64,000 nt of DNA from a bacterium (GCA_026394195.1 JAPKYS010000069.1:30919-94918), one strand, 5' to 3'; shown: positions 53,947 through 62,712, counted from the stretch's first letter. Notes: generated by a model from the sequence alone, not told the origin. Made by a program: numbers and translations.

Positions 53947-56900
53947 GTGAAAGCGCCTCGAAGTAATCCCTGATCAACTGTTGGTAATCCCGGGAGTAGC
54001 CTTCCTTTAAAGCTTTCAGTAAATTCTCCCTCATCTCGTCCGGCGTCAGACCCAGATTAATCGGATCCGGCGAAGGTTTAGAATAGGGACCTTCAGCGGT
54101 GCGTGACAACCGTTCTTTCTTGTATTCCTGCTCCCGCACAGATTTCTGCGCATCCAACAGACGTCGTAAAATCCTTTCCTGCCGCTGCAAGGTGCGTTGA
54201 TCGACCTGCTGATTTTTCAGATCTTCAGCAGCGGCTTTCATCTCTTCGCCCAACTCACCCAATCTGCCCATCAGTTTGGATGCTTCCTGGTTGGCTTTGT
54301 ACCAGCTCTCCAGCTCCTGCCGCAAGGCTTCCTGTTCTGCGGCCATACGCGACATCCCTGCCTGCTGCTGCATTGAGAGCTGTCCCGGATTCGTCCCCCC
54401 GGGCATCGGGATAAGGTTCTGAGTCCCCTGATTAAGCCCCGCTTGCTGTTTCGACATTTGCGCCAATTGCTCCATCATTTCGGAAAATCCGGTCGAGGAT
54501 GATGATGAAGATATCTGGTCCAGCGACTGCCCGATTTCCATGATCGCTCGGTTCATGCCGCCCATGGCAGTCTGTTGCTGTCCGGTAACCGACTGCGGAC
54601 TACGGGCCGTGTACCCCATTAAGGCTTGATCCATACCGCGCATGGCTTGATCGAAGGCGGACCCAATCTGCGGAGTGATGAAGTAGCTTTTCTGAGATAA
54701 TTCGTAAAGATTCTTCGCCGTCTCTTCGAGGTGGTTTTTCAGGGTCTGCTGTTCCTGGGCCAGCGTTCGGAAGCGTGGACTCGCCTGATCCAGACCACTG
54801 CTGGTGTCCATGAGTGCTTCCTGTTCAAATGACAGCGACAGCAGATCATGAGAGATCTTTCTCAACTCTTCGGTAAGCTGCTGTTTACCGGTGTTGACCA
54901 TGCTCTCTTTGGCTTTTTTCATCGTCTGCGAAAGCTCCTTAAGCCCACTCTCCAACTTCGACCCTTTCTGCTGGGCTTGCTGTGAGTCTCCCTGCTGCAT
55001 ATCCTGCGACATCTGCCCCATGTTCGGCTGGAACTGGTTTTCCTGCATGATCTGTTCGGCAGCTTTCATCTCTTGCTCAGGGTTCTGCGGAGAATCCGCC
55101 ATCATCTCTTTGGCATCCTGGAATTCCTTCTCGAAATCAGCCATCTCTTTCTGCAGATCTTTTTCGGCTTGAGCGCCTTCTGGATTCGGACCCGGTTTCT
55201 TTTGCTGATCAAGTTTGGAATTGATTTCCTGCTGCTTCTCCAATAATTGCTCGGCGCGTTTTGTCAGTTCATCCAGTTTCATTTCCTGCTTGAGCTGTTT
55301 TAAAATGTTGAGCGCCTTCTCCATCTTCTGCTGGAATTCTTCTTGATTTAAGGCGAACTGTTCCAGCGATTGGCGTAAATCCTCAGGATTCTGCTGTTTG
55401 AGAGCTTCCTGCAGCTTTTTCATCGCTTTCGCAAGTTCAGGCGTCATCACTTCAGAAAGCATCTTCTGGAGCTGCTGGTATTTCTCCATGGTTTCCGGGG
55501 ATAGCAGCTGGTTTTCCTGCATCTTCTGAATCAGCTCATCCGTGCGCTTGGCCAGATCTTCAACCTGTTTTGTCGTCTCCTCCTGCTTTTTCAACAACTC
55601 TTCGACTTTCTTCTTCTCTTCCCAGGTCAGGTCGGGATTTTTCTTCAGCTCGGTGCGCAGCTCTTCCAATTCCTTCTTCATGTTAACGGCGCGATCCAAA
55701 GCTTCCGTGATATCATCTTCCTGATTGCCGTAATGCTCTTCCACGCGGGCGAAAATTTCTTCCATGGTGGGGAAGCGCAGCCTTTGGACTGGAGTCTCAG
55801 CTGTCTTGGGTCCGGAAACCTGGTCGTTGTCCTGAGCTTCCAACTTGTAGAGAATCAAGTCTCCGGGAAGCAGATTCAGCTCATTCAGATCCCAGAGTTG
55901 ATCGACTAATGCAGTGCCTTCACCCAGATCGGAAAACGCCATGACCTTCCAGGAAAAATGCCCTCCTGAGCTTGAATCGCCGGATGCCCCGCCACCTTTG
56001 ACCAGCTGATATCCCAGACGAATGCGGGAAATGGCGAAATCGTCTCTGGCTCCCGCTTTTATGGGAATAAGCAGAGATTCATTCAGCTCAGCTTCCGGCG
56101 GAGGATAGAGGATGTTGATCGTGGGCCATTCATCCTGTATGGGCCAGAGACTGTAATCTACCGGAGCCGCATTGCTGATGTTGTCGTTGTCTTTGATCAA
56201 CAGGTTATAATGTCCGCTCTTCAGCAGCAACAGTTCTGCCGTAGCTTCATCCCCGTCCAGTTCCATTGGTTGGTCGGTGGGATTTTGCGGGTTTTCGTCG
56301 AGGGTGATGCGAAGGACAGCCTCCTTCAATCGACGATCCGCTTGCACCGTGATGCGAACCCGACTCCCCTTCAACGCGCTGACGTCACCGCGTTTTTCAG
56401 CTGAAACGCCCGTGGGTAGTTTACTGTATGCCGGAGGAAACCAGCGCGCTTCCAGATTCTTCAGGTAAGGGCGAGACTTTACCCTGATCGACGCTTGATT
56501 GCTGACTACATCAGCGCTGTGTGCGTACAGCCGCAAGTCATTTTGCGGATTTTCCAATCGAAACGAAGCTTTACCGTTTGGATCAAATTTGACGGTATGA
56601 TCGACGGGATCGGCGCCGATCTCTTCGATGTGCAGGCCCACAGATTCCGGTAATCTGCCTTGACCGGATATTATAATGTCGAACGGTTCACCCCGGATGA
56701 TCAAACCGGGTGTCTCTGCCAAAGCCAGTGTAAAATCCGCTAATGGCTTGAAATCCCGACCGGGTTGCAAAATCCTTGAAAACGCAGACAAGGCGCTGCC
56801 CTGCGATATCAGTAGGCTTAGCGCCCAGATCCCGACGACGAAAAGAGCCTGTCCACGCGCCCGCTTGACAGATCCGACGTCCAGTACGCCGGTAAAGGTC

Positions 56901-57319
56901 TCATGCGAAAGTTCTTCCGCGACCTGGCGCAGCGCCAATTCCGAAAGTTCCGGGGAAGTGCGGTCTTGGGTGCGGTTTTCAAACACCTGCAGAGCGTTCA
57001 GGAGCCGATCGTTAATGCGGGAAAGCGAATAGCCCCATGCCAGAGCCAGTTCCTGATCCGTTTTAGGTCGGATCCAGTGGCGCAGGATGGGATAGACAAT
57101 CCAAAATCCAGCCGTTGCCAACAGAAGGAGCAATAGCGCCATCATGAGCGCCAATCGTACTGCCGGCTGAAAATGAAAAGCCAATTCGGCGAGACTCGCC
57201 GTCAGGACGAGCGCGCAGATGACGGAGAGGCTGTTCCACAGCCCACCGCTAACTTGCAGGTGGAAGACCTTCGAGCGAAGCTCAGCGAGCCTCGCCCTTA
57301 TTTGCTCATCCCAGGACAT
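53936..57319 (-). CDS. DUF4175 family membrane protein with long coiled coil
   Basis: The 1127-residue protein has N-terminal membrane segments near residues 27-48, 55-78 and 160-178 (SLSVICALVLTASLAELAF, RLALMMALLLLLLATAGFW, ALFVVGIWALSLLI), beta-sandwich parts between 200 and 500, and a long glutamine- and methionine-rich coiled coil (about 540-770 and 830-1080). The architecture is DUF4175. In the families I recall, it is found with DUF4159, MoxR ATPase and DUF58 genes of the bat/aerotolerance type. Function unknown. The TPR gene follows with an 11-base overlap. Confidence 0.9.
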   Translation of the reverse strand: MSWDEQIRARLAELRSKVFHLQVSGGLWNSLSVICALVLTASLAELAFHFQPAVRLALMMALLLLLLATAGFWIVYPILRHWIRPKTDQELALAWGYSLSRINDRLLNALQVFENRTQDRTSPELSELALRQVAEELSHETFTGVLDVGSVKRARGQALFVVGIWALSLLISQGSALSAFSRILQPGRDFKPLADFTLALAETPGLIIRGEPFDIIISGQGRLPESVGLHIEEIGADPVDHTVKFDPNGKASFRLENPQNDLRLYAHSADVVSNQASIRVKSRPYLKNLEARWFPPAYSKLPTGVSAEKRGDVSALKGSRVRITVQADRRLKEAVLRITLDENPQNPTDQPMELDGDEATAELLLLKSGHYNLLIKDNDNISNAAPVDYSLWPIQDEWPTINILYPPPEAELNESLLIPIKAGARDDFAISRIRLGYQLVKGGGASGDSSSGGHFSWKVMAFSDLGEGTALVDQLWDLNELNLLPGDLILYKLEAQDNDQVSGPKTAETPVQRLRFPTMEEIFARVEEHYGNQEDDITEALDRAVNMKKELEELRTELKKNPDLTWEEKKKVEELLKKQEETTKQVEDLAKRTDELIQKMQENQLLSPETMEKYQQLQKMLSEVMTPELAKAMKKLQEALKQQNPEDLRQSLEQFALNQEEFQQKMEKALNILKQLKQEMKLDELTKRAEQLLEKQQEINSKLDQQKKPGPNPEGAQAEKDLQKEMADFEKEFQDAKEMMADSPQNPEQEMKAAEQIMQENQFQPNMGQMSQDMQQGDSQQAQQKGSKLESGLKELSQTMKKAKESMVNTGKQQLTEELRKISHDLLSLSFEQEALMDTSSGLDQASPRFRTLAQEQQTLKNHLEETAKNLYELSQKSYFITPQIGSAFDQAMRGMDQALMGYTARSPQSVTGQQQTAMGGMNRAIMEIGQSLDQISSSSSSTGFSEMMEQLAQMSKQQAGLNQGTQNLIPMPGGTNPGQLSMQQQAGMSRMAAEQEALRQELESWYKANQEASKLMGRLGELGEEMKAAAEDLKNQQVDQRTLQRQERILRRLLDAQKSVREQEYKKERLSRTAEGPYSKPSPDPINLGLTPDEMRENLLKALKEGYSRDYQQLIRDYFEALSREQ

Positions 57320-57347
57320 CGATGAATTCTTATGTGGGTATTGAGAT

Positions 57348-58058
57348 TTATTTCTGTACCGTTGTAGCCGATTCGTAGCGTCTCAGAGCATACATGATGA
57401 CGTTCACGCCCATCTTAAGAGCAGCGATCCTCTTTTCTTCCGGATCATGGTGCACCTCCGGATCTTCCCAGCCATCCCCCAAATCGGTCTGATAGCTGTA
57501 ATAAACCACTAACTGACCCTGATAAAATATTCCGAAACCCTGCGCAGGTTTGCCGTCGTGTTCATGAATCTTCGGCGGTCCATTTGGAAACTCAAAGAAG
57601 CTGTGGTAGATCGGATGAGAATAGGGGATCTCCTGTAACTCCGCATCGGGGAAGACCTTTTTAATCTCGCGGCGGAAATGTTCATCCAGCCCATAACAAT
57701 CGTCCACGTGCAGGAATCCCCCTGAAGTCAGATGCCGGCGCAAGTTCGCTGCGTCCTCATCTGAAAAAGTGATACGACCATGACCGGTCATATAAAGATA
57801 AGGGAAACTGAAAATCCCCGGATCACGAGGCTCCACCGGCGCTTCGCGCTCTGCAGTTGGGATGCCGGTTTGTTCGTGGAGATATTTGAGCATATTAGGC
57901 AGCGAGGACGGGTCGCAGTACCAGTCGCCGCCGCCGCTGTATTTGATCCGGCCGATGGTGAAAACGTCGCCGCCCGCCAGCGGTTGCGCCTGAAGCGACA
58001 GGGCAGTTCCCAACAGAATTCCCACCAACCAGACGATATTATACCAACTCGATCTCAT
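57348..58058 (-). CDS. DUF4159 domain secreted protein
   Basis: The 236-residue protein has a signal (YNIVWLVGILLGTALSLQAQ) and the DUF4159 plan: FTIGRIKYSGGGDWYCDP, FPYLYMTGHGRITFSDEDA, GGFLHVDDCYGLDEHFRRE, YSHPIYHSFFEFP, and VVYYSYQTDLGDGWED. The fold resembles a glutamine-amidotransferase-like domain. It is upstream of the DUF4175 gene by 28 bases and begins the module. Confidence 0.92.
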   Translation of the reverse strand: MRSSWYNIVWLVGILLGTALSLQAQPLAGGDVFTIGRIKYSGGGDWYCDPSSLPNMLKYLHEQTGIPTAEREAPVEPRDPGIFSFPYLYMTGHGRITFSDEDAANLRRHLTSGGFLHVDDCYGLDEHFRREIKKVFPDAELQEIPYSHPIYHSFFEFPNGPPKIHEHDGKPAQGFGIFYQGQLVVYYSYQTDLGDGWEDPEVHHDPEEKRIAALKMGVNVIMYALRRYESATTVQK

Positions 58059-58149
58059 AGCAGAATTTGTATTGTTCCAGAGGCGTCGTTTTTCATGCGG
58101 AAAACAGAAAAATCAGCATGGTATACCCTTTGGGAATTAGACATTTCTC

Positions 58150-58189
58150 AAGCAGGGAAAGTTCCGTATGGAATGATTTTTCCCTGCTT
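58150..58189. other. Extended hairpin upstream of DUF4159 operon
   Basis: AAGCAGGGAAA at 58150-58160 pairs exactly with TTTCCCTGCTT at 58179-58189, and inside it TTCC pairs with GGAA around GTAT. It lies about 90 bases before the DUF4159 start and could act in the leader RNA as a regulatory hairpin or be a terminator-like repeat. Confidence 0.55.
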
Positions 58190-58370
58190 CGACAAGACGC
58201 AAAATATAGGTTCAAATCCACCCGCCCAAATCAGCATTATTGTGCGTTGCGACAGGTCATAGTTTCCGAAAAGCGGCGTGACCTGACACAACGAGATAAA
58301 TCAGCATTATAGATAAGTCTTCCTCGGAATTTCACGGGATAAGGTCGCTGCAAACCAGGTTTCGCAATAG

Positions 58371-58392
58371 AAAAACCCGCCTGAGGCGGGCA
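58371..58392 (-). terminator. Rho-independent terminator of the HU gene
   Basis: CCCGCC pairs with GGCGGG around TGA, flanked by AAAAA on the plus strand, so the minus-strand stem ends in TTTTT. It lies about 45 bases after the HU stop. Confidence 0.9.
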
Positions 58393-58436
58393 TTTCATAT
58401 AATAAAGCAGAGTAGGACGGGCAAGGTCACTCTGCT

Positions 58437-58739
58437 CTATAGGGGTCGTTTCAGCGCGGTTTTCAATAATTTTCCGGGCTTAAAGTGAGTTTTGCGGCGA
58501 GGCGGCACGTAGATTTCCTGGTTGGTTTTAGGATTCCGGGCTTTAGGCTTTGCTTTGGTGCGCTTCACCTCAAAAACGCCGAAATCCCGTATCTCAATTC
58601 GGCATTCCGGATCCGCCTCTGCCATAATCTCGCGAATAACTGTGAAAACTGCATCAACAGTTCTGGAGATATCCTTCGGTTCCTTGTTCAGCTTTTCCGC
58701 AGTACGCTCGATGACGTTTTTCTTAATATAAGTCTTCAT
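58437..58739 (-). CDS. HU/IHF family DNA-binding protein
   Basis: The 100-residue protein has the HU/IHF fold: KKNVIERTAEKLNKEP, RIEIRDFGVFEVK and RKARNP-like KAKPKARNPKTNQEI, with PPRRKTHFKPGK at the end. It bends DNA and helps organise the nucleoid. AGGTG lies before the ATG. It is a single-gene unit with its own terminator. IHF or HU subtype is not resolved. Confidence 0.93.
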   Translation of the reverse strand: MKTYIKKNVIERTAEKLNKEPKDISRTVDAVFTVIREIMAEADPECRIEIRDFGVFEVKRTKAKPKARNPKTNQEIYVPPRRKTHFKPGKLLKTALKRPL

Positions 58740-58950
58740 TTTTCACCTGTGGTAGCAGAGGCAGTTATGATTGAAATTCGAGGTTACCGTCCGATTTGAC
58801 CTATTTTTTTAGGTATCTTCAAATCTTTACTAAATTTAATCTCAGAAAACTAAAATGCAAGAGTTTTTTTTATTTTTCCTGAAGGTGAAGCGAACTCCTT
58901 GTTTTAGTATACAGATAGCGTTCATGCAGTTCGATTATTGAATTTTTCAA

Positions 58951-59697
58951 TTATTTCGCCGCTTTACTCTTTTCCGGTGGCAGTTCCAGTCGATGTGGTG
59001 GGTAGACGATGGTCGGCAAACCGATCTCGGTAACCCGGTAGAACGTGATGGCGCGGCTCGTATCCATTTTCACACTGATCCTGGCTTCTCCGAATGGGCG
59101 CGCCAACGCTTGACCTACACCGACCAGCGTATTTTTAAATGGAAACTTGGCTGTGCCGCTGACGTCGGTACTGACGTCCAGCATTAAGCCATCACCCCAC
59201 TGCAGTTGAAATCTTTCTGGGATTTCCCGCTGTAATAATTCGGGTTCTACATTGACCACTTTGGCGATGATAGCTAAGAGTGAATCTGCGGTTTTTTCCC
59301 TTCCTGCAAAGAGATACCTGCCGGTTATCGGTCGGACCAGATACTGACCCCCAGCTTGGAATCGCTGGAAAAATTTATCGGCATCAGAAGAGCCATTGCC
59401 GATATAATGGATTGGATAATCCCAGAGAACGGCGCCTTTGAGTTTGAGTTGAAACAACTTGTCAGGTAAATCAATTACGAAATAGAGACTTTCCGCTTTC
59501 GCCAACTGCAATTCTGCTTGCAGGATTTTGTACTCGGTCTCAGCCCGGGATTCATCCCAGGCGCCGGTTGTCTGCTTCAGGGGTTTGGATTGATCTGGGG
59601 ATTTTTTATGGCAGGCGGATAGCGACAGACAGAGACAGAAGGGCGCCATCCAGAAAATTGGGGTAAGTCGGTACAGGGTGTGACTGATTCTCTGCAT
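58951..59697 (-). CDS. Lipoprotein with YkuD-like N-part lacking the catalytic motif
   Basis: The 248-residue protein has a signal and lipobox (LSLSAC). After a charged helix the segment LYFVIDLPDKLFQLKLKG resembles the start of a YkuD L,D-transpeptidase domain (compare PYIVIDTQSNKVYYRTDD in the neighbour), but no H...GC motif follows, so it would be inactive. The C-terminal half (TKFPFKNTLVGVGQALARPFG-like) is unassigned. It is 10 bases downstream of an L,D-transpeptidase gene and read with it. It may be a non-catalytic partner. Confidence 0.7.
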   Translation of the reverse strand: MQRISHTLYRLTPIFWMAPFCLCLSLSACHKKSPDQSKPLKQTTGAWDESRAETEYKILQAELQLAKAESLYFVIDLPDKLFQLKLKGAVLWDYPIHYIGNGSSDADKFFQRFQAGGQYLVRPITGRYLFAGREKTADSLLAIIAKVVNVEPELLQREIPERFQLQWGDGLMLDVSTDVSGTAKFPFKNTLVGVGQALARPFGEARISVKMDTSRAITFYRVTEIGLPTIVYPPHRLELPPEKSKAAK

Positions 59698-59707
59698 GAT
59701 CGGTAGG

Positions 59708-60364
59708 TTAGAAGATGTAAACCGGAGTGCCGATCTGGACCCGGTCCCAGACCCACTTCAGATTTTCTGATCCCAGGCGCACACAGCCATGGGTTACATT
59801 GATTCCCAGCAGCCGTTCGTAAATGGTGCCGTGAAGGAAGTAGCCATTCCCGAATCCCATGGCGAATTCACCCAGCATTTCTGAATCATAGCGATCACGA
59901 GGATCGTCGGGGATCTTTTCGTTTTCTTCAATGAAGGCCCAATCAGGTTTGCGCCACCAGGGGTTCACCAGCTTGCTGTTGACCTTGTGAACGCCATGTG
60001 GTGTAGCGAAAACCCAGCGGCGGTCAGAGGTGCTGTCGACCAGTTCACCTCCGGAACCGGTGGAACAGACTGCCTCAAAAAGCAGAGAGTCATCCGTGCG
60101 GTAATAGACTTTATTGGACTGAGTATCGATGACGATGTAGGGTCGGTTGGGTTTTAGCGTCGCCAACGCTTTCTTCAAACGCTGCAATTCCTTGATGGCT
60201 GCGGTTTGTTCTGACGGCAGTGCGGTCAGGACGGAATCACTGATGACCAGCCCCTGTTTTAGGGTCGGTTCTTGATCACGAGTGATAATGGCGACCACAA
60301 CCGCGCCAGCAATCAGGAGGGTGAGTACGATACCTAAGATGATCCAGACTTTTTTCATGGCCAT
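59708..60364 (-). CDS. L,D-transpeptidase (YkuD family), membrane anchored
   Basis: The 218-residue protein has one N-terminal membrane segment (VWIILGIVLTLLIAGAVVVAI) and a YkuD domain: PYIVIDTQSNKVYYRTDD, TPHGVHKVNSKLV, and the catalytic HGTIYERLLGINVTHGCVRL in parts (FLHGT and THGCVRL). The cysteine enzyme links peptidoglycan stems in 3-3 bonds or attaches lipoproteins. It overlaps the upstream L,D-transpeptidase gene by 10 bases. Confidence 0.94.
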   Translation of the reverse strand: MAMKKVWIILGIVLTLLIAGAVVVAIITRDQEPTLKQGLVISDSVLTALPSEQTAAIKELQRLKKALATLKPNRPYIVIDTQSNKVYYRTDDSLLFEAVCSTGSGGELVDSTSDRRWVFATPHGVHKVNSKLVNPWWRKPDWAFIEENEKIPDDPRDRYDSEMLGEFAMGFGNGYFLHGTIYERLLGINVTHGCVRLGSENLKWVWDRVQIGTPVYIF

Positions 60365-61434
60365 TTATCGCAGCGGCGGACGATAGTGACGGGAGTGCCT
60401 ACTCCAACGAATCTCATCAAATGCTTCATGTCTTCGTTGGTCAGCGCTACACACCCTTCAGTCCAATCTTTGTTTCTGCCGCCATCTCCGTGGATTTCGA
60501 TATTCTTGCCAATTCCTGCGCGTCTGGAAATGATCCCTTTGGCTTTATTTTCGGCAAAGCGCCTTCGATCCATGGCATTGGGGTAATCAATCAGTAAGGC
60601 TTTATGGTATTTGCTGCCGTAGGGGCGCGCTTTAGTGACGTGATACTTGCCTTCCGGGGTAGCGCCATCTCCTTGAAAGAGCTTCTGCCGGGCGGAATTA
60701 TAGCCGAGTTCACAATCGTAGGTACGGGTTACCTTGCCACCTTTGATCAGGTAAGCTCGATGAGCGCTCTTATCCACGATCAGCGCATAACTACCGTTGG
60801 ATCGGGAGTTGGATACGGTTTCCTGCACCCAATTGCGCCACTGCACCAGCATCTGAGCTTGATTATTGATCTCTTCTGCCAGCACAGCTCCCACCTGCTT
60901 CAGGGACTGACGCGCATCGGCGACAGCCTCAATTGCGGCGTCGTACTCCTTTTGAGCCAGCAGGTTCTCGCAGATATTCAAACCTAATTCTGCGGCGGAC
61001 CAATAGTTTTCTGCCTTATAAAGGACTAAAGAGCCGTTAAGCGCCTCGCGCCAGCCCAGCAACTCATCGAAGAGAGCTTTGCGCTCGGATTCCGCGCGGG
61101 TAGCTAAATCGTTGATGCGCGTTCTGGCTAGCCTTTTCGCATCCCCAGCCTGAAGTTTCGCCAGGCTTAGCAGCGAATCCGCCATCTTATAGTTCTTAAA
61201 TGGCCCAAGACGACCGTTCTGCCTGGCCAGTTCCATCCATCCGGTTTTCAGGGTCGCTTCGGCCTGGCGATACGGTTCCAGTGCGTAGCGCACAGCTCCC
61301 GCAGCTGCTGCCGAATCCAAAGCGGCCTGGGCTCCTTCAAGAGCAGCCGTAGGCGGCTTTTGGCAACCCACAATGAATAAAAACCCCCCGATGATGGAGC
61401 AGAGTAGTAGGTTGCTCCGGTAGTATTTCGACAA
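60355..61434 (-). CDS. Lipoprotein fusing a DUF4398-like helical domain to an L,D-transpeptidase
   Basis: The 359-residue protein has a lipobox (FLFIVGC), then a helical domain (about residues 30-190; ALEGAQAALDSAAAAGAVRY, LEPYRQAEATLKTG) that matches the neighbouring helical lipoprotein, and a C-terminal YkuD domain (about 215-355) with LIVDKSAHRAYLIKGG, ATPEGKYHVTKARPYG, and IEIHGDGG and DWTEGCVALT, the catalytic histidine and cysteine. It resembles the YafK/ErfK group. It lies between the helical lipoprotein and the second L,D-transpeptidase. Confidence 0.93.
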   Translation of the reverse strand: MSKYYRSNLLLCSIIGGFLFIVGCQKPPTAALEGAQAALDSAAAAGAVRYALEPYRQAEATLKTGWMELARQNGRLGPFKNYKMADSLLSLAKLQAGDAKRLARTRINDLATRAESERKALFDELLGWREALNGSLVLYKAENYWSAAELGLNICENLLAQKEYDAAIEAVADARQSLKQVGAVLAEEINNQAQMLVQWRNWVQETVSNSRSNGSYALIVDKSAHRAYLIKGGKVTRTYDCELGYNSARQKLFQGDGATPEGKYHVTKARPYGSKYHKALLIDYPNAMDRRRFAENKAKGIISRRAGIGKNIEIHGDGGRNKDWTEGCVALTNEDMKHLMRFVGVGTPVTIVRRCDKWP

Positions 61435-61486
61435 TTTTCTTTCCCTTGATGCTCCGGCGAGTTGCAGTTATGCGGTAAAATTGGAC

Positions 61487-61516
61487 AAGGGGGTCGCTAA
61501 AGGCAGCAACCCCCTT
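61487..61516 (-). terminator. Probable attenuating terminator after the helical lipoprotein gene
   Basis: AAGGGGGT at 61487-61494 pairs with ACCCCCTT at 61509-61516, with a smaller inner GCT/AGC pair. The T-tract is weak. It lies 34 bases after the helical lipoprotein stop. A partial terminator here would give more lipoprotein than transpeptidase. Confidence 0.6.
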
Positions 61517-61550
61517 ATTAAGAAGTCCCCCAAGTGCTAAACTGACCTGA

Positions 61551-62153
61551 TTACTTCTTGCCGGTTTTCTTGGCAGTGGCCAGAGCGATGTCTTCTTCGA
61601 TTTTCTTCGCCTTCTCGTTGACCGCTTCCAGCTTGGATTTGGCAACCAGGTACTTACCGGCGTTGAAATCGTTCATGGCATCGGTATATCCTGCCTCAGC
61701 AGCAGCGTGATCATTCTTGAACATTTCGATGTCAGCTTTGCTGCCTTTACCCTTCGGAGCCTTGTCGATTGCGGTCTTGGCTGCGTCGAGAGCAGTTCTT
61801 ACCTGAGCCATCAGTTCAGTAACCTGAGCCTTAACGCGTTCTTTTTCCGCGGCGGCGTCGATACCAACCTGCTTGGCCATGGCTTCAGCCTTGACAAACA
61901 ATGCTTTTGATTTACCATAGCTGCGGAAGAGAGCGAACTTCGCATCCTGCTCCTGCTTCATGGCATTGGCTGCGTTGAGGGAATCCATTGCCGCACGATA
62001 AGAGTCAGCTACATACTGCTCAGCTTCGGCGGTTCTGGCCGCGTCAAATGCGGCGTTGGCAGCTTGCATTTCCATTTCCGGTGGCTTGCTGCAGCCCGCC
62101 AGCGTTATCAAAACGAAGGCGGCGAGAACGATGACGGACAGACGTTTACTCAT
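61551..62153 (-). CDS. Helical lipoprotein (DUF4398-like) with C-terminal lysines
   Basis: The ATG at 62153 is preceded by AAGGAAA and starts a lipoprotein signal (MSKRLSVIVLAAFVLITLAGC); a longer frame from 62228 is rejected. The 200-residue protein is alanine-rich and almost wholly helical (EMQAANAAFDAARTAEAEQY, AAMDSLNAANAMKQEQDAKF) and ends KKTGKK. It matches the helical domain of the adjacent lipoprotein transpeptidase. In Braun lipoprotein the C-terminal lysine is linked to peptidoglycan by L,D-transpeptidases; the lysine end and neighbours here suggest the same. Confidence 0.9.
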   Translation of the reverse strand: MSKRLSVIVLAAFVLITLAGCSKPPEMEMQAANAAFDAARTAEAEQYVADSYRAAMDSLNAANAMKQEQDAKFALFRSYGKSKALFVKAEAMAKQVGIDAAAEKERVKAQVTELMAQVRTALDAAKTAIDKAPKGKGSKADIEMFKNDHAAAEAGYTDAMNDFNAGKYLVAKSKLEAVNEKAKKIEEDIALATAKKTGKK

Positions 62154-62645
62154 TTTTCTTGTTTCCTTTCGCCCGATTGAATTTTTTTTAAAAAAAAGAG
62201 ATGCGTACAAGCCGGGCCTGCTTGTCACACCCTCTTATTCAGTTAGATCGTCTTATAAAGTCTGTTTCTGACTCGATTTCCATTGCTCGGTCCAGGCCCC
62301 CATCCCTGGAGGTCACCCCTTTCTCTAATCTTAAGGATTCGTCACGGAAATATATATCATCAGTAAAATATTTCCGTTTTATAGAATATAAAATATACGA
62401 AGAATTTTACCTTTTACAAACGAAATTTGTATTTTTTTGAATTTAAAATGACCCGTTTCGTCCCAAAGCCTTACCAGCCATAATCGTCGATTATTACGTT
62501 ATAATATGCCGTTTTATACCCATTTTTGAGGTCATTTTTCGCCGGGGGTGGTTTTTTATTTGACCTTCTTTTGGTCTGGAAATTCTCAAACTCCACTTTT
62601 TACGTGCAACTTTTTTCTTTTAGTTTAGCGGCTCATTTTGCCGCC
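62154..62645. other. AT-rich intergenic region
   Basis: This divergent region lies between the helical lipoprotein (minus) and the BMC locus (plus). No gene is supported; a plus-strand frame from 62526 that runs into the BMC gene in another frame has no ribosome binding site. The promoter of the lipoprotein should lie in 62160-62260; it is not resolved. Confidence 0.5.
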
Positions 62646-62712
62646 CCGGTGAGCGCTGGACGTCTGAACCTACACAGTCTCCCTGCGCGTAAATCTTTCA
62701 GGCGCTCACCGG
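62646..62712. repeat. 11-bp inverted repeat upstream of the BMC promoter
   Basis: CCGGTGAGCGC at 62646-62656 and GCGCTCACCGG at 62702-62712 are exact reverse complements 45 bases apart. The right arm ends 29 bases before the -35 box. Such spaced arms may be two half-sites for a regulator or a stem in a longer upstream transcript. Confidence 0.55.

Larger units (their letters stand above)
58059..58436. other. Intergenic region with hairpin and repeats
   Basis: No gene. It should hold the promoter of the DUF4159 operon. Notable items are a hairpin at 58150-58189, a 13-base direct repeat AAATCAGCATTAT (58229-58241 and about 58301-58313), a CAGGTCA/TGACCTG inverted repeat (58253-58259 with 58279-58285), and the HU terminator. 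Confidence 0.6.

Noticed and set aside
58201..58235. tRNA T-arm-like GGTTCAAATCC near 58210
   Set aside because: The flanking bases do not pair into a T-stem and no acceptor, D or anticodon arms can be found.
62154..62228. Upstream extension of the helical lipoprotein
   Set aside because: It would hide the signal peptide behind 25 basic residues; the ATG at 62153 has a ribosome binding site and a proper lipoprotein signal.
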